Below are positions 33,427 through 42,118 of a stretch of DNA of 64,000 bases, piece by piece. The notes beneath the pieces were generated by a model that saw only the letters and a list, made by a program, of their open reading frames with translations, had not been told where the DNA came from and did no database searches. Positions within the stretch are counted from its first letter, which is position 1. Each line of letters starts with the position of its first letter. The translations under genes were made by a program, and so were the position numbers. The stretch spans positions 2,170,001 through 2,234,000 of the forward strand of contig NZ_CP012333.1 in assembly GCF_001263205.1 (NCBI RefSeq), given 5' to 3'. The stretch comes from Labilithrix luteola (GTDB lineage Bacteria; Myxococcota_A; Polyangia; Polyangiales; Polyangiaceae).

Positions 33427-33909
33427 CTAGAGTCGGTAGACCTGCTTCAAGTTCGCGTCGAGGAAGACGTCGCTTCGCCCCCTCTCGGGGTAGCGGATGA
33501 TGGCGTCCGTCGACTTCGCGATGAAGGCGGCAATGTTCGGGAGTGCCGCTCGGACGTCCTCCGTCAGGGCGTCATCGTCGAACGCGATCCGAAAGAGTCG
33601 GACCGTGTGCGCGAGGAGCTCACGAATACGGACGCGCGCCTTGGTTGCGCGCGATACGTCCAAAATGAAGAAGAGCTCCTCGACCGCCTTCCTCACGACC
33701 TCGTCGTCGGTCACCTGATCGAACACGATCGGCGCCCTCCCCGCGTCGGCCTCGACCAGCAGCCTCGACCACGCAGCATCGAGATTGTCACCATCCGTCT
33801 TCGCCGGGACGAAGCGCAGCGGAGTCATGCAACGACACGCTTCGATGGCCTCGACGACGGCCTTCCGCGTGAGCGGCTGCGTCGAACGTGCGTAGATCCA
33901 CGCATCCAT
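33427..33909 (-). CDS. Hypothetical protein, helical
   Basis: 160 residues from ATG 33909 (MDAWIYARSTQPLTRKAVVEAIEACRCM); the open frame upstream overlaps the divergent gene. Mostly helical, with LDAAWSRLLVEADAGRAPIVFDQVTDDEVVRKAVEELFFILDVS and a C-terminal RSDVFLDANLKQVYRL. No signal peptide, no membrane segment, and no family recognised. It is divergent from the acidic-tract protein (start 33979, 69 bp spacer). Confidence 0.65.
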   Translation of the reverse strand: MDAWIYARSTQPLTRKAVVEAIEACRCMTPLRFVPAKTDGDNLDAAWSRLLVEADAGRAPIVFDQVTDDEVVRKAVEELFFILDVSRATKARVRIRELLAHTVRLFRIAFDDDALTEDVRAALPNIAAFIAKSTDAIIRYPERGRSDVFLDANLKQVYRL

Positions 33910-33978
33910 GGAATACCCGATACTACCGCTCTCGTCGAAGCCGTGGCGCCGACGCGCGAGGCATTCTACCGTAGTGCC

Positions 33979-34845
33979 ATGTCGATGCACTGGTACGAAG
34001 AGGTGGTCGAAAGCTCCATTCGCGTGCTCGTCGAACACGACGGCGGCGCAGATCTACGTGATCTGTTCGCGGCTCTTTGGCTCTTCCAGTCCCATTACGA
34101 CTGCAGTTTCACCCAAGGGCGGGTCCTCGACCTGCTCGTGAAGCATCGCTACACGTACGAGCTGCCGCTCTCGGCGCATCCGGCCTACGCGGAATATACG
34201 AAGGAGTTCAAGAAAGGCAGCAAGAGCAAACGCGACATCAACTTCGTGATGGACGTCCTCGGGCAGGACGAAGACGAAGACCTGGACGAGGACGAGCTCG
34301 GGCAGGACGACGATGACGATGACGATGACGACGCTGGCATGATGGGAGGCCCGCGCCGTCAGGGAAACGAAGAAGGCTACCTGACCGACGGTCGCCTCTA
34401 CTGCGACGCGGGCACGCCCCTCTGGGAGAAGCTCGTCGAAGCGAAGACGATTCAAGGGCCCGACGCCGAGAAGCCGAAGACAGTATCCCTCGCGGAGGTC
34501 GCGATTCGCGTCGTCAAGGCCGCCGAGAAGGCGAAGGACCGTGAGCTCATCGCATGCTGGATGGCGCTCGGTCCGGCCACGTTCTTCGGTGACCGCTTCA
34601 GGCGCGCCCTCAAGAAGGGCGACGTCCTCGGAACGAACCCCTTCTCGGGAAAGCCCATCGTCGCCCGCAGGGACGAAATCGCGCGCCGACCGTTCTCCGT
34701 CGAGGAAATCGCGGCGCTGCCCGAGGCAGTGGAGCTCCGCGACATCTCTCGACGCAACAAGGCGATGGAGGTCGAGCTTCACGACAACGAGCCACCGCCG
34801 CCCGACGAGCGAACGCCCGTCGAAGCGTGGTGGTTCGCAACCTGA
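33979..34845 (+). CDS. Hypothetical protein with long acidic tract
   Basis: 288 residues from ATG 33979 (MSMHWYEEVVESSIRVLVEHDGG). The N-terminal helical part (LRDLFAALWLFQSHYDCSFTQGRVLDLLVKHRYTY) is followed by a basic patch (KKGSKSKRD) and a highly acidic run (about 98-121, mainly Asp/Glu with nine consecutive Asp), then a C-terminal region with LIACWMALGPATFFGDRFRRALKKGDVLGTNPFSGKPIVARRDEI. No family recognised. The acidic run suggests a flexible, charge-based contact. A LysR gene follows after 28 bp on the same strand. Confidence 0.7.
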   Translation: MSMHWYEEVVESSIRVLVEHDGGADLRDLFAALWLFQSHYDCSFTQGRVLDLLVKHRYTYELPLSAHPAYAEYTKEFKKGSKSKRDINFVMDVLGQDEDEDLDEDELGQDDDDDDDDDAGMMGGPRRQGNEEGYLTDGRLYCDAGTPLWEKLVEAKTIQGPDAEKPKTVSLAEVAIRVVKAAEKAKDRELIACWMALGPATFFGDRFRRALKKGDVLGTNPFSGKPIVARRDEIARRPFSVEEIAALPEAVELRDISRRNKAMEVELHDNEPPPPDERTPVEAWWFAT

Positions 34846-34873
34846 GCGCGGACGTCCGCCGAAGAGCAGCGCG

Positions 34874-35734
34874 ATGGAGTGGAGCGACGTACGAATCTTC
34901 CTGGCCGTCGCGCGAAGCGGATCCCTCGGTGGCGCGGCGCGCAGCTTGAAGCTGAGCCACCCGACCGTCGCAAGGCGACTCCGCGCGCTCGAAGACGACA
35001 CGGGCCAGGTGTTGCTCCAACGCCACCGTGAAGGAGTCGTCCTGACCGACGCCGGGAACGCCATCGTGCGCCTCGCGGAGGAAATGGAAGCGAGCGCCCT
35101 GGCGATGCAGCGCCGGCTCGCGGGGGTGAGGAACAAGGCCCAAGGCCGACTCCGAATCTCGTCGGCGGATTGGTTCGCGTCCTACGTGCTGCCGCCCGTC
35201 CTGCAGGCAATGGCAACGAGTCACCCGGAGGTCCTTCCAGAGGTGATCACGGGCGCGCGCCTCTTCGATGTCGCGCGGCGCGAAGCAGATATCGTGTTTC
35301 GCGTCGTGCCGTCGACCGACGCGGGGATCGTGCAGCGACGGCTGATGCGTCTTCGCTATGACGTCTACGTGTCGGAATCGCTCGCGGCGACGAAGATCGA
35401 AGACGATGGCGCCGGGGCGCAGCTCGTCTTGATGGATACGGCGAAATACGACTATCCGGACGTGACATGGCTACGTCGACGGCTTCCCCGCGCGGGCGTC
35501 GTCATGACGAGCAACAGCCGAAGCCTGCAGGCCGGCATGTGCGCGCGTGGGCTCGGTCTGGCCGTGCTTCCGCGCGCCGTCGGTGAGCAAACGCCGGGCC
35601 TACGCCAGATCGATCTCGGTGAGCCGCCGCCCAGCCGTGACATCTGGATGGGCTATCACGAGGACCTGCGCGACGTCGATCGACTGCGTGCCATGGTCGA
35701 TTTGACCGTGAAGATGCTTGGCGACGAGCCCTGA
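34874..35734 (+). CDS. LysR-family transcriptional regulator
   Basis: 286 residues from ATG 34874. The HTH is at the N-terminus (VRIFLAVARSGSLGGAARSLKLSHPTVARRLRALEDDTGQVLLQR), followed by a LysR substrate-binding domain (GRLRISSADWFASYVLPPVLQAMATSHPEV, ADIVFRVVPSTDAGIVQRRL, SLQAGMCARGLGLAVLPRAVG). The MBL hydrolase gene follows 90 bp downstream on the same strand, and could be a target. The ligand is unknown. Confidence 0.92.
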   Translation: MEWSDVRIFLAVARSGSLGGAARSLKLSHPTVARRLRALEDDTGQVLLQRHREGVVLTDAGNAIVRLAEEMEASALAMQRRLAGVRNKAQGRLRISSADWFASYVLPPVLQAMATSHPEVLPEVITGARLFDVARREADIVFRVVPSTDAGIVQRRLMRLRYDVYVSESLAATKIEDDGAGAQLVLMDTAKYDYPDVTWLRRRLPRAGVVMTSNSRSLQAGMCARGLGLAVLPRAVGEQTPGLRQIDLGEPPPSRDIWMGYHEDLRDVDRLRAMVDLTVKMLGDEP

Positions 35735-35824
35735 CGAATTCGTACGGCAGACAAACGAAGACGTCAGTGTCGGAGCGCGCGCGCGCGGCTCATCCTTGGC
35801 TCCGTTCATCACCAAGGAGCCGTC

Positions 35825-36694
35825 ATGTGCATTTCTTCCGGTGCCGTCGTCGACGCCGCGCCCAAGCGCTTTGCCTTCGGATCAGTCGTGGTCGTGGCGC
35901 TCGCGGATGGCCACTTCGATCTCGACGCGGCTCGTCTCTTGCTCCCACCCGATCAAGGAATCGTCGAACCATGGCTCGCACGTGCCGGCCTTGGCTCGGT
36001 CGTGAGAAGCACGGTCAACGCATTCTTGATCGACAGCGGGGACCGGCGAGTACTCGTCGACGCAGGAGCAGGAGACCTGCAAGACGCTACGCTGGGACGA
36101 CTCGAGAGCTCGCTACGTGCTGCGGGATACGAGCCCGACGCGATCGACGACGTGTTGCTCACGCACCTGCACCCCGATCACGTGGGAGGCGTGTCACGCC
36201 GTGGTCGTGCGGTCTTCCCACGCGCGCGCGTCCACGTCGATGCACGCGAAGCCGCATTCTGGCAGAACGAATCGAATGCGACCGCGGTCGACGCCAGCGT
36301 GAGGGCCAGCTTCGAGGGGGCGATCGCGTCGCTTCGCCCCTATGCCGAGGAGGAACGACTGATCACGTTCGAGCCAGGCGCCACGGTGGTCGCGGGAATC
36401 CGCGCGGTCGGCCTCGAGGGCCACACGGTCGGTCATACGGGGTTTCGCCTCGAGAGCGAAGGCGAGACCCTCGTATTCTGCGGAGACGCTCTCCACGTCG
36501 CCTCGGTGCAATGCGCCGATCCTGCGGTGGCGATTCGTTACGACGCGGCTCCTACGGCCGCCTGCGATGCGCGCGAACGCCTGTTCGCCGACGCAGCCGC
36601 GCGCGGATATTGGCTCGCTGCGGCCCACGCCCCCTTTCCCGGCATCGGCCGCGTGCGCCGTCGCGACGACGGATATGCGTGGGAGGAAGCGTGA
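35825..36694 (+). CDS. MBL-fold metallo-hydrolase
   Basis: 289 residues, well initiated: AAGGAG lies 6 nt before ATG 35825. The metal motif HLHPDH is at H114-H119 in DVLLTHLHPDHVGG; further ligands are likely in LEGHTVGHTGF, VFCGDALH and AAAHAPFPG. The arrangement resembles AttM/AiiA-type lactonase and related hydrolases of the metallo-beta-lactamase superfamily. No signal peptide. Quorum-signal or lactone hydrolysis is possible but not shown. The gene converges on the FMN reductase (11 bp apart). Confidence 0.9.
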   Translation: MCISSGAVVDAAPKRFAFGSVVVVALADGHFDLDAARLLLPPDQGIVEPWLARAGLGSVVRSTVNAFLIDSGDRRVLVDAGAGDLQDATLGRLESSLRAAGYEPDAIDDVLLTHLHPDHVGGVSRRGRAVFPRARVHVDAREAAFWQNESNATAVDASVRASFEGAIASLRPYAEEERLITFEPGATVVAGIRAVGLEGHTVGHTGFRLESEGETLVFCGDALHVASVQCADPAVAIRYDAAPTAACDARERLFADAAARGYWLAAAHAPFPGIGRVRRRDDGYAWEEA

Positions 36695-36705
36695 GCGCAT
36701 AGCCT

Positions 36706-37341
36706 CTACGCTGTGCGCTGAACGAGCGAGGAGCCAGCTGCCCTGGCCGCGCTCAGCGCCGTCGTCCACCAGGCGAGCTCGTCGAACATCGCCGCGCTCG
36801 CCTGGGCGAGGTAGTCGAACTCGGTGAGGTTCTTGCCCTGGAGCACCGCAAGGATCGGCTCGCGCGTGATGTGCACCGCCGAGCGTGTCGGAGCCATCTG
36901 GAGCTCGACGCAAATCAGTCGAAGCTGCTCGACGGCACGGGCGCCGCCGAGACCGCCATATCCGACGAAGGCCGCTGGCTTCCGATTGAATTCGGAATAG
37001 CCATGATCAAGCGCGTTCTTCAACACGCCTGAAATGCTGTGATTGTACTCTGCCGTCAGAAAGACATAGCCATCGAGAGATGCAACCTTCTCCCCCCATC
37101 GCTTCGCGATCTCGTTCGTCGGCCGAGAGAGAAGAGGTGCCACCGACTCATCGAAGAACGGGAGCGGATAGTCACGCAGATCGATGATTTCGGCATCGAG
37201 GTCCGTCCGTTCAGCACAGGTCTCGAAGAGCCAGCGTGCCGGCATGTCCGCAAAGCGTGCCGCACGCGTTGTTCCGACGACGATTCCGATCTTCGGCCGA
37301 CTGGACTCCTTCGGACTCCCCTTCGTCCCGCGCGCGTTCAT
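36706..37341 (-). CDS. NAD(P)H-dependent FMN reductase (paralogue)
   Basis: 211 residues from ATG 37341, which overlaps the SnoaL-like stop by 4 bp. Same family as 1129-1707: IGIVVGTTRAARFADMPARWLFE, DLRDYPLPFFDE, TAEYNHSISGVLKNALDHGYSEFNRKPAAFVGYGGLGGARAVEQLRLI. The N-terminus has a short, Lys/Ser-rich extension. It is the second gene of a two-gene operon with a SnoaL-like gene, divergent from a LysR regulator that probably controls both. Confidence 0.9.
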   Translation of the reverse strand: MNARGTKGSPKESSRPKIGIVVGTTRAARFADMPARWLFETCAERTDLDAEIIDLRDYPLPFFDESVAPLLSRPTNEIAKRWGEKVASLDGYVFLTAEYNHSISGVLKNALDHGYSEFNRKPAAFVGYGGLGGARAVEQLRLICVELQMAPTRSAVHITREPILAVLQGKNLTEFDYLAQASAAMFDELAWWTTALSAARAAGSSLVQRTA

Positions 37342-37739
37342 GGTGTCACTCGCGCGTTGTGCGAAGCGCGAATGCGCCAGCCGGCCTCCGTCTTCATCAT
37401 CACCATCGTGACGATGCCGCTTCGATCGTCCGACGGTGCGTCGGGCATTGCACGGAACTCGCGCCAGCTCCATCTCGCGTGAACCAAGGCGAGCTCGGAG
37501 CACAGCATGTCGACCTTCGCGATCTCGAGCTCATAATTCTGCCTCTGCTTCGCGACGCTCGCATGGACGCACTTGTGGGCGTCGACGTTCTCGCGCCTCG
37601 TCTTCCACCACTGGCCGGCCCAGGCCACGAAATCACAGTCCTCCGTGAAGAGCTCTCCCCAGGCGTCCATGTCGTCCCGCTGCCAGGTTTGGACATAGCG
37701 CTCGATGACGTCTTCGATCCCAATCATCCCGACATTCAT
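37338..37739 (-). CDS. SnoaL/DUF4440-like protein
   Basis: 133 residues from ATG 37739 (MNVGMIGIEDVIERYVQTWQRDDMDAWGELF); GAGAGG about 5 nt upstream supports this start over the earlier ones, which run into the LysR gene. NTF2-like pattern: FTEDCDFVAWAGQWWKTRRENVDAH, ALVHARWSWREF and GIVTMVMMKTEAGWRIRASHNARV. This is typical of SgcJ/EcaC-type or SnoaL-like small proteins that act with oxidoreductases. It is coupled to the FMN reductase by a 4-bp overlap. Confidence 0.82.
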   Translation of the reverse strand: MNVGMIGIEDVIERYVQTWQRDDMDAWGELFTEDCDFVAWAGQWWKTRRENVDAHKCVHASVAKQRQNYELEIAKVDMLCSELALVHARWSWREFRAMPDAPSDDRSGIVTMVMMKTEAGWRIRASHNARVTP

Positions 37740-37824
37740 GGCGACCTCTCGCATGACTTCGAGACCATAGCCGCGTGGACGATGGCCTGGCAGATCGCCC
37801 GCAGGAAACCTATCGTTCACATTC

Positions 37825-38754
37825 ATGAACGATCGCCTGCGCTCGCTCAACCTCAACGACCTCTATCTGTTCGTTCAGGTCGTCGACCGGAAAGGCTTCA
37901 CTGCGGCGAGCCGCGCACTGCGAATTCCGAAATCGACACTCAGCAAACGTGTGAGTGCGCTCGAAACCCATCTCGGCGTCCGTCTCATGCAACGAACTTC
38001 CCGTCGGCTCGTGATCACCGAGATTGGACAAGAGGTCTATCGCCACGGGGCCGCCATGGTGGTCGAGGCCGAGAGCGTCGACGCCGTCGTTCGCGGTCGT
38101 CTTGCCGAACCGAGCGGTACAGTCCGCGTGACGGTCTCCGCCACCACGGCGCAAGTCGCGTTCAAGCGTCTTCTGCCGCGTTTTGCACGCGCGCATCCGA
38201 AGGTCCGGATGGTTCTTCACGCTACGAACCGCTACGTCGATCTCGTTCAAGAGGGTTTCGACGTCGCCGTTCGCGCTCACTACGCCCCGCTCGCGGACTC
38301 CGATCTCATCCAACGACGCCTCGGCGCCTCGATCGTCTTCCTCGTCGCCGCGCCTGCGTACCTCGAACGTAGAGGAACTCCCAGGCGCCCGGAGGAGATC
38401 ACCGAGCACGACGGGCTTCTCAACGCGCCATCCGATGGCGCCGCGAGCTGGCCGCTCTACGACGCGCGCGGCCACGCCAAGGTGGCCAGCCCGATGCCTC
38501 GACTCTACGCCGACGAGCCATCGACGCTCGTCGCCGCGGCGGTCGCCGGCCTCGGCATCGCGTGCCTTCCCAGAGCACTCTCCCGAGCCGCCATCAAGTC
38601 TGGCTCCCTCGTTCGCGTCCTGCCCGAGTGGCGCGGAGCCGTTGCCACCATGTCCATCCTCACGCCGCACAGGCGCGGACAACTCCCCGCCGTTCGCGCC
38701 GTGGTCGACTTCCTCGCGACCGAACTACCGTCCGCGATGGCGCTCGAGTCCTGA
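37825..38754 (+). CDS. LysR-family transcriptional regulator
   Basis: 309 residues of the CrgA/DmlR-like LysR subgroup: HTH LNDLYLFVQVVDRKGFTAASRALRIPKSTLSKRVSALETHLGVRLMQRTSRRLVITEIGQEVY, then GTVRVTVSATTAQVAFKRLLPRFARAHPKV, FDVAVRAHYAPLADSDLIQRRLG and VAGLGIACLPRALSRAAIKSGSLVRVLPEWRG. It is divergent (85-bp spacer) from the SnoaL-like/FMN reductase pair, its probable target. The inducer is unknown. Confidence 0.94.
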   Translation: MNDRLRSLNLNDLYLFVQVVDRKGFTAASRALRIPKSTLSKRVSALETHLGVRLMQRTSRRLVITEIGQEVYRHGAAMVVEAESVDAVVRGRLAEPSGTVRVTVSATTAQVAFKRLLPRFARAHPKVRMVLHATNRYVDLVQEGFDVAVRAHYAPLADSDLIQRRLGASIVFLVAAPAYLERRGTPRRPEEITEHDGLLNAPSDGAASWPLYDARGHAKVASPMPRLYADEPSTLVAAAVAGLGIACLPRALSRAAIKSGSLVRVLPEWRGAVATMSILTPHRRGQLPAVRAVVDFLATELPSAMALES

Positions 38755-38821
38755 TCCATTGCGACGACGAGTTTTAGCCGCGCCAGGGAAGGTCGAGTCG
38801 GGAGCAGTCGTAGACGTGCCC

Positions 38822-39160
38822 ATGATGAGCTCCTATGCGCACGCGGAACCGGCTGCGTTCCCGGTCTTCGCACTCGTTCTCGGTCTCGGCGCGTTCGTCT
38901 CGTACGTCGTCTGCTTCGCGCTGGCAGCGAGCACGAAGCGGCTGCGGACGCTCGACTACGTTGCCGGCACGCTCGGCTTCTTCTGCGGTATCGGGTGGCT
39001 CTACTTCTTGTATCGAGCGAACGCGGCGACGTTGCAGCAGTCCTTCGACGTCATCGAACGTGGCGGCGATCCTGCGACCGCGCGGGCGATAAACAAGCGA
39101 TTCAAGGTGGCCGCCGGAATCGCCATCGCGCTCGGCATCGCGAGCACCCTCGTCCGCTGA
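38822..39160 (+). CDS. Small membrane protein, three predicted TM segments
   Basis: 112 residues from the double ATG at 38822. Hydrophobic segments are FPVFALVLGLGAFVSYVVCFALA, YVAGTLGFFCGIGWLYFLY and VAAGIAIALGIASTLV, with a charged loop (DVIERGGDPATARAINKRFK) between the second and third. The upstream open frame is antisense-like noise within the LysR gene. No family recognised. Probably an inner-membrane protein. Confidence 0.65.
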   Translation: MMSSYAHAEPAAFPVFALVLGLGAFVSYVVCFALAASTKRLRTLDYVAGTLGFFCGIGWLYFLYRANAATLQQSFDVIERGGDPATARAINKRFKVAAGIAIALGIASTLVR

Positions 39161-39188
39161 TGCTCTTCCACCGCCCGCAGCCTGACGG

Positions 39189-41507
39189 CTAATTGGCGCG
39201 ACTGCGCGTTTGCCGCGCGTCGCCGACGTGTTTACGTAGGAAAGGGCCAGTGATTGAAGAGGTCGCTTTCGTCAGATCGGACGGCGTGCCTTCGAAGACG
39301 ATCTGACCGCCGCGATGTCCCGCTCCGGGTCCCATTTCGATGATCCAGTCGGCATGCGCCATGACGTCGAGGTTGTGTTCGACGATGAGAACGGAATCTC
39401 CTCGCGCGACGAGCTCGTCGAAGAGCCGAAGGAGCTTCTCGATGTCGGCGATGTGCAGGCCAGACGTTGGCTCGTCGAACAAATAGATCCGCCCAGTGCG
39501 CGCCAGCTCGGTGGCCAACTTGAGTCGTTGTCGTTCGCCTCCAGAGAGCGAGCTGAGCTGCTGACCGAGCGTCATGTAATCCAAACCGACCCGCTCGAGT
39601 CGCTCGAGCGGCGCCCGAATGGCTTCGTCGGACGCGAAGAAGTCCTTTGCAGCGGGGATGGTCATCTTCATCACGTCCGCAATCGAGCTGCCATCGAGGC
39701 GAAAGGACCGCGCTTGGTCCGAGAATCCCGTCGCGTCGCACGTCTCGCAGGGGGCTTCGATTGCATCCATGAAAGCAAGGTCGGTCCGAACGAGACCGAT
39801 GCCTCGACACTCGGGACATGCTCCCAGGGAGTTGGTGCTGAACAGACCAGCGGGCAACCCGCTGGCGGCTGCGAAGCGATCGCGAATCGGGTCGAGAATG
39901 CCGATGTACGTTGCTGGTGTCGATCGTCGTGAGCCGCCGAGTGCAGACTGATCGATACGGACGACGTTGGGATGAAGCCGCGGCAGGATGCGATGGACGA
40001 GGGTGCTCTTTCCCGATCCTGCAACGCCCACCACAACGGTGATGACGCCGAGCGGAATACGCACGCTGACGTTGCTGACGTTGAACATCGAGGCGTTCTC
40101 GATCTGCAAGTAGCCGGAGGCGTGGCGCGGCCGGGTCTTCAGGGCTCTCGGCTTCGCCAGCGCTCGTGCCGTCGTCGTCGACGCAGTAGCGAGCGCGTCG
40201 ACCGAGCCTTCGAAGACGATCCTCCCCCCATCGGCTCCAGCATTTGGCCCGATATCGATCACGTGATCGGCAATCGCGATCACGTCAGGATCGTGTTCGA
40301 CGACCAGGACCGTATTGCCGTTGTCGCGGAGCCGCGTCAGCAGGTCGGTCAGTTGATGGACGTCCCGCGGATGGAGCCCAATGCTCGGCTCGTCGAAGAT
40401 ATAGGCGATGTCGGAGAGACTGCTGCCCAGGTGGCGGACCATCTTGACGCGCTGAGATTCGCCCCCCGAGAGGCTCGCCGTCTCACGGTCGAGAGCGAGA
40501 TAGTCGAGCCCGATGTTCACCATATGGTGCAGACGATCGGCCATCGCCGATACCACCGTGGCGACCTCCGGCACGTCGAGCGACCGCACGAAGTCCCGCA
40601 GGTCGCCGACCTCCATGGCGGCGCAATCGGCGATGTTCTTTCCACGAACACGGCAAGCGAGGATGCGCGCATTGAGCCTTCCGCCGCCGCACGCCGGACA
40701 GGGCTCGCGACGGACGATGCGAGAGAGCGCATCGCGCTCGGGCTTGCTCAATTCTTCGAGCTCACGCTCCAGGTACGATCGCTTGAACCGAGGAATCAGA
40801 CCTTCGTACTTCGTGCTCGCGTACCAGCCAGGCAGCGGATGCGTCACTGGTGTGCCGTCTTCGTGGAGCAGTCGATGCCTCTCCGCTGCCGTGTACTTCC
40901 CAAGCTTCTTGTCGTTGTCGAAGAAGCCGGTCAACGCGTAGCGCTTCCAGCGCGCCGATCCGACGCCGAATGCGGGAAAGCGAAGGGGGCCCTCGTTGAG
41001 GGACTTCGACCAGTCCACGAGGGAATCCACGTCGATCGAGTCGACGTTACCGAGCCCCTGACAGTCGAGACACATGCCTTGCGGATGATTGAACGAGAAG
41101 ACACTCGATTCCCCGACGTGAGGCTCTCCGATTCTCGAGAACAGAAGGCGCAAGAGCGCGTAGATGTCCGTCGCGGTTCCGACCGTCGAGCGCGCGTTCC
41201 CCCCGAGGCGCTTCTGATCGACGACGATCGATGCCGGCAGATGGTACAGACCGTCCGCCTCGGGCTGCCCGTAGTGCGGCAACCGATTGCGCACGAAGCT
41301 GCTGTACGTCTCGTTGAGCTGCTTCTGCGACTCGGCAGCAATCGTGTCGAACACCAAGGACGACTTTCCTGATCCCGACACCCCCGTAAACACCACGATT
41401 CGATGCTTCGGGATGTCGAGCGTCACGTCCTTGAGGTTGTTGGTCCGGGCTCGGACGATACGAATCGGTAGCGACGCCGGTCGAGCGTTTCGTCGCTCGG
41501 CCGTCAT
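39189..41507 (-). CDS. UvrA-like ABC ATPase (short, drug-resistance type)
   Basis: 772 residues from ATG 41507. Two ABC modules: Walker A GVSGSGKSS, signature LSGGESQR and AYIFDEPSIGLHP in the first; GVAGSGKST, LSGGERQR and IYLFDEPTSGLH in the second. UvrA-type zinc pairs are seen in CPACGGGRLN and CPECRGIG/CETCDATGFS; MCLDCQGLGNVDS in the first insertion domain keeps one pair. It is about 170 residues shorter than housekeeping UvrA (about 940), as in UvrA2/DrrC-like paralogues associated with resistance to DNA-binding drugs. It is coupled by a 4-bp overlap to an upstream MarR gene, which supports an inducible protective role rather than core excision repair. Confidence 0.92.
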   Translation of the reverse strand: MTAERRNARPASLPIRIVRARTNNLKDVTLDIPKHRIVVFTGVSGSGKSSLVFDTIAAESQKQLNETYSSFVRNRLPHYGQPEADGLYHLPASIVVDQKRLGGNARSTVGTATDIYALLRLLFSRIGEPHVGESSVFSFNHPQGMCLDCQGLGNVDSIDVDSLVDWSKSLNEGPLRFPAFGVGSARWKRYALTGFFDNDKKLGKYTAAERHRLLHEDGTPVTHPLPGWYASTKYEGLIPRFKRSYLERELEELSKPERDALSRIVRREPCPACGGGRLNARILACRVRGKNIADCAAMEVGDLRDFVRSLDVPEVATVVSAMADRLHHMVNIGLDYLALDRETASLSGGESQRVKMVRHLGSSLSDIAYIFDEPSIGLHPRDVHQLTDLLTRLRDNGNTVLVVEHDPDVIAIADHVIDIGPNAGADGGRIVFEGSVDALATASTTTARALAKPRALKTRPRHASGYLQIENASMFNVSNVSVRIPLGVITVVVGVAGSGKSTLVHRILPRLHPNVVRIDQSALGGSRRSTPATYIGILDPIRDRFAAASGLPAGLFSTNSLGACPECRGIGLVRTDLAFMDAIEAPCETCDATGFSDQARSFRLDGSSIADVMKMTIPAAKDFFASDEAIRAPLERLERVGLDYMTLGQQLSSLSGGERQRLKLATELARTGRIYLFDEPTSGLHIADIEKLLRLFDELVARGDSVLIVEHNLDVMAHADWIIEMGPGAGHRGGQIVFEGTPSDLTKATSSITGPFLRKHVGDARQTRSRAN

Positions 41508-42016
41508 GCGGCACCTCCGCCGCCATCGGTCTCGGACTGAAGCGCTGCACTTGCCCGACGACACAGCTCCGCGAAGATGGCCTGCTCCCCGAGAGTCAGC
41601 GCGGCGCCGACGAGTGTGGCGGCACGGCGGCGCTGAATGGCTGCACGTTCGAGAAAGTTCAGACCGCGCTCCGTCAACGCCGTGCTCTGTTCACGCCTGT
41701 CCTCCGATGCTTGCGTCTGGACGACGAGACCGAGGTCCTTGAGTACCCGCATCGACTTGGAGAGGGTCGGACGTGAAACGCCAAGCCTTTCGCTGAGCGC
41801 CGAGGGCGTCATGGCGCCGTGAAGGCGCAGCAGCTCGAGTACGTCGTACTGCGCCCAGGAGACCGCCTCCGGGGTATAGCGATGGCGGCGAGCTACGAGC
41901 ACACACTGCAATATCGAGAGTGCATTCTCGAGCTCGCTCGGCGCTTCCTCACTCGCGCGGCGTGCCCTCTCGCGGCCAGGCGACGCGCCGCCCGATGATT
42001 TCCGTCCTGCCATCAT
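41504..42016 (-). CDS. MarR-family transcriptional regulator
   Basis: 170 residues from ATG 42016, preceded by AAGGTGG about 6 nt upstream. A charged N-terminal tail (GREKRARRASEE type) precedes the winged helix: VSWAQYDVLELLRLHGAMTPSALSERLGVSRPTLSKSMRVLKDLGLVVQTQASEDRREQSTALTERGLNFL. The DRREQ wing is the family hallmark. It is co-transcribed with the UvrA-like gene and likely represses the pair in the absence of a drug-like ligand. A 20-bp palindrome lies 33 bp upstream. Confidence 0.92.
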   Translation of the reverse strand: MMAGRKSSGGASPGRERARRASEEAPSELENALSILQCVLVARRHRYTPEAVSWAQYDVLELLRLHGAMTPSALSERLGVSRPTLSKSMRVLKDLGLVVQTQASEDRREQSTALTERGLNFLERAAIQRRRAATLVGAALTLGEQAIFAELCRRASAALQSETDGGGGAA

Positions 42017-42049
42017 TAGCACCACCTTATACGGGTGCCATGGGCTAAC

Positions 42050-42069
42050 TGATTTCCATCAGGAAATCA
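42050..42069. promoter_or_regulatory. 20-bp perfect palindrome, candidate MarR operator
   Basis: TGATTTCC (42050-42057) and GGAAATCA (42062-42069) with a 4-nt centre. It lies 33 bp upstream of the MarR start and 49 bp after the end of the cupin gene. Size and symmetry fit a MarR-dimer site; it is AT-rich relative to its surroundings. It could instead be a weak terminator for the cupin gene, but there is no T-run. Confidence 0.55.
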
Positions 42070-42118
42070 AATCGCCGTACCTGACGACGCTCGCGCGCGA
42101 GACAGTCGAACCGCTTGC

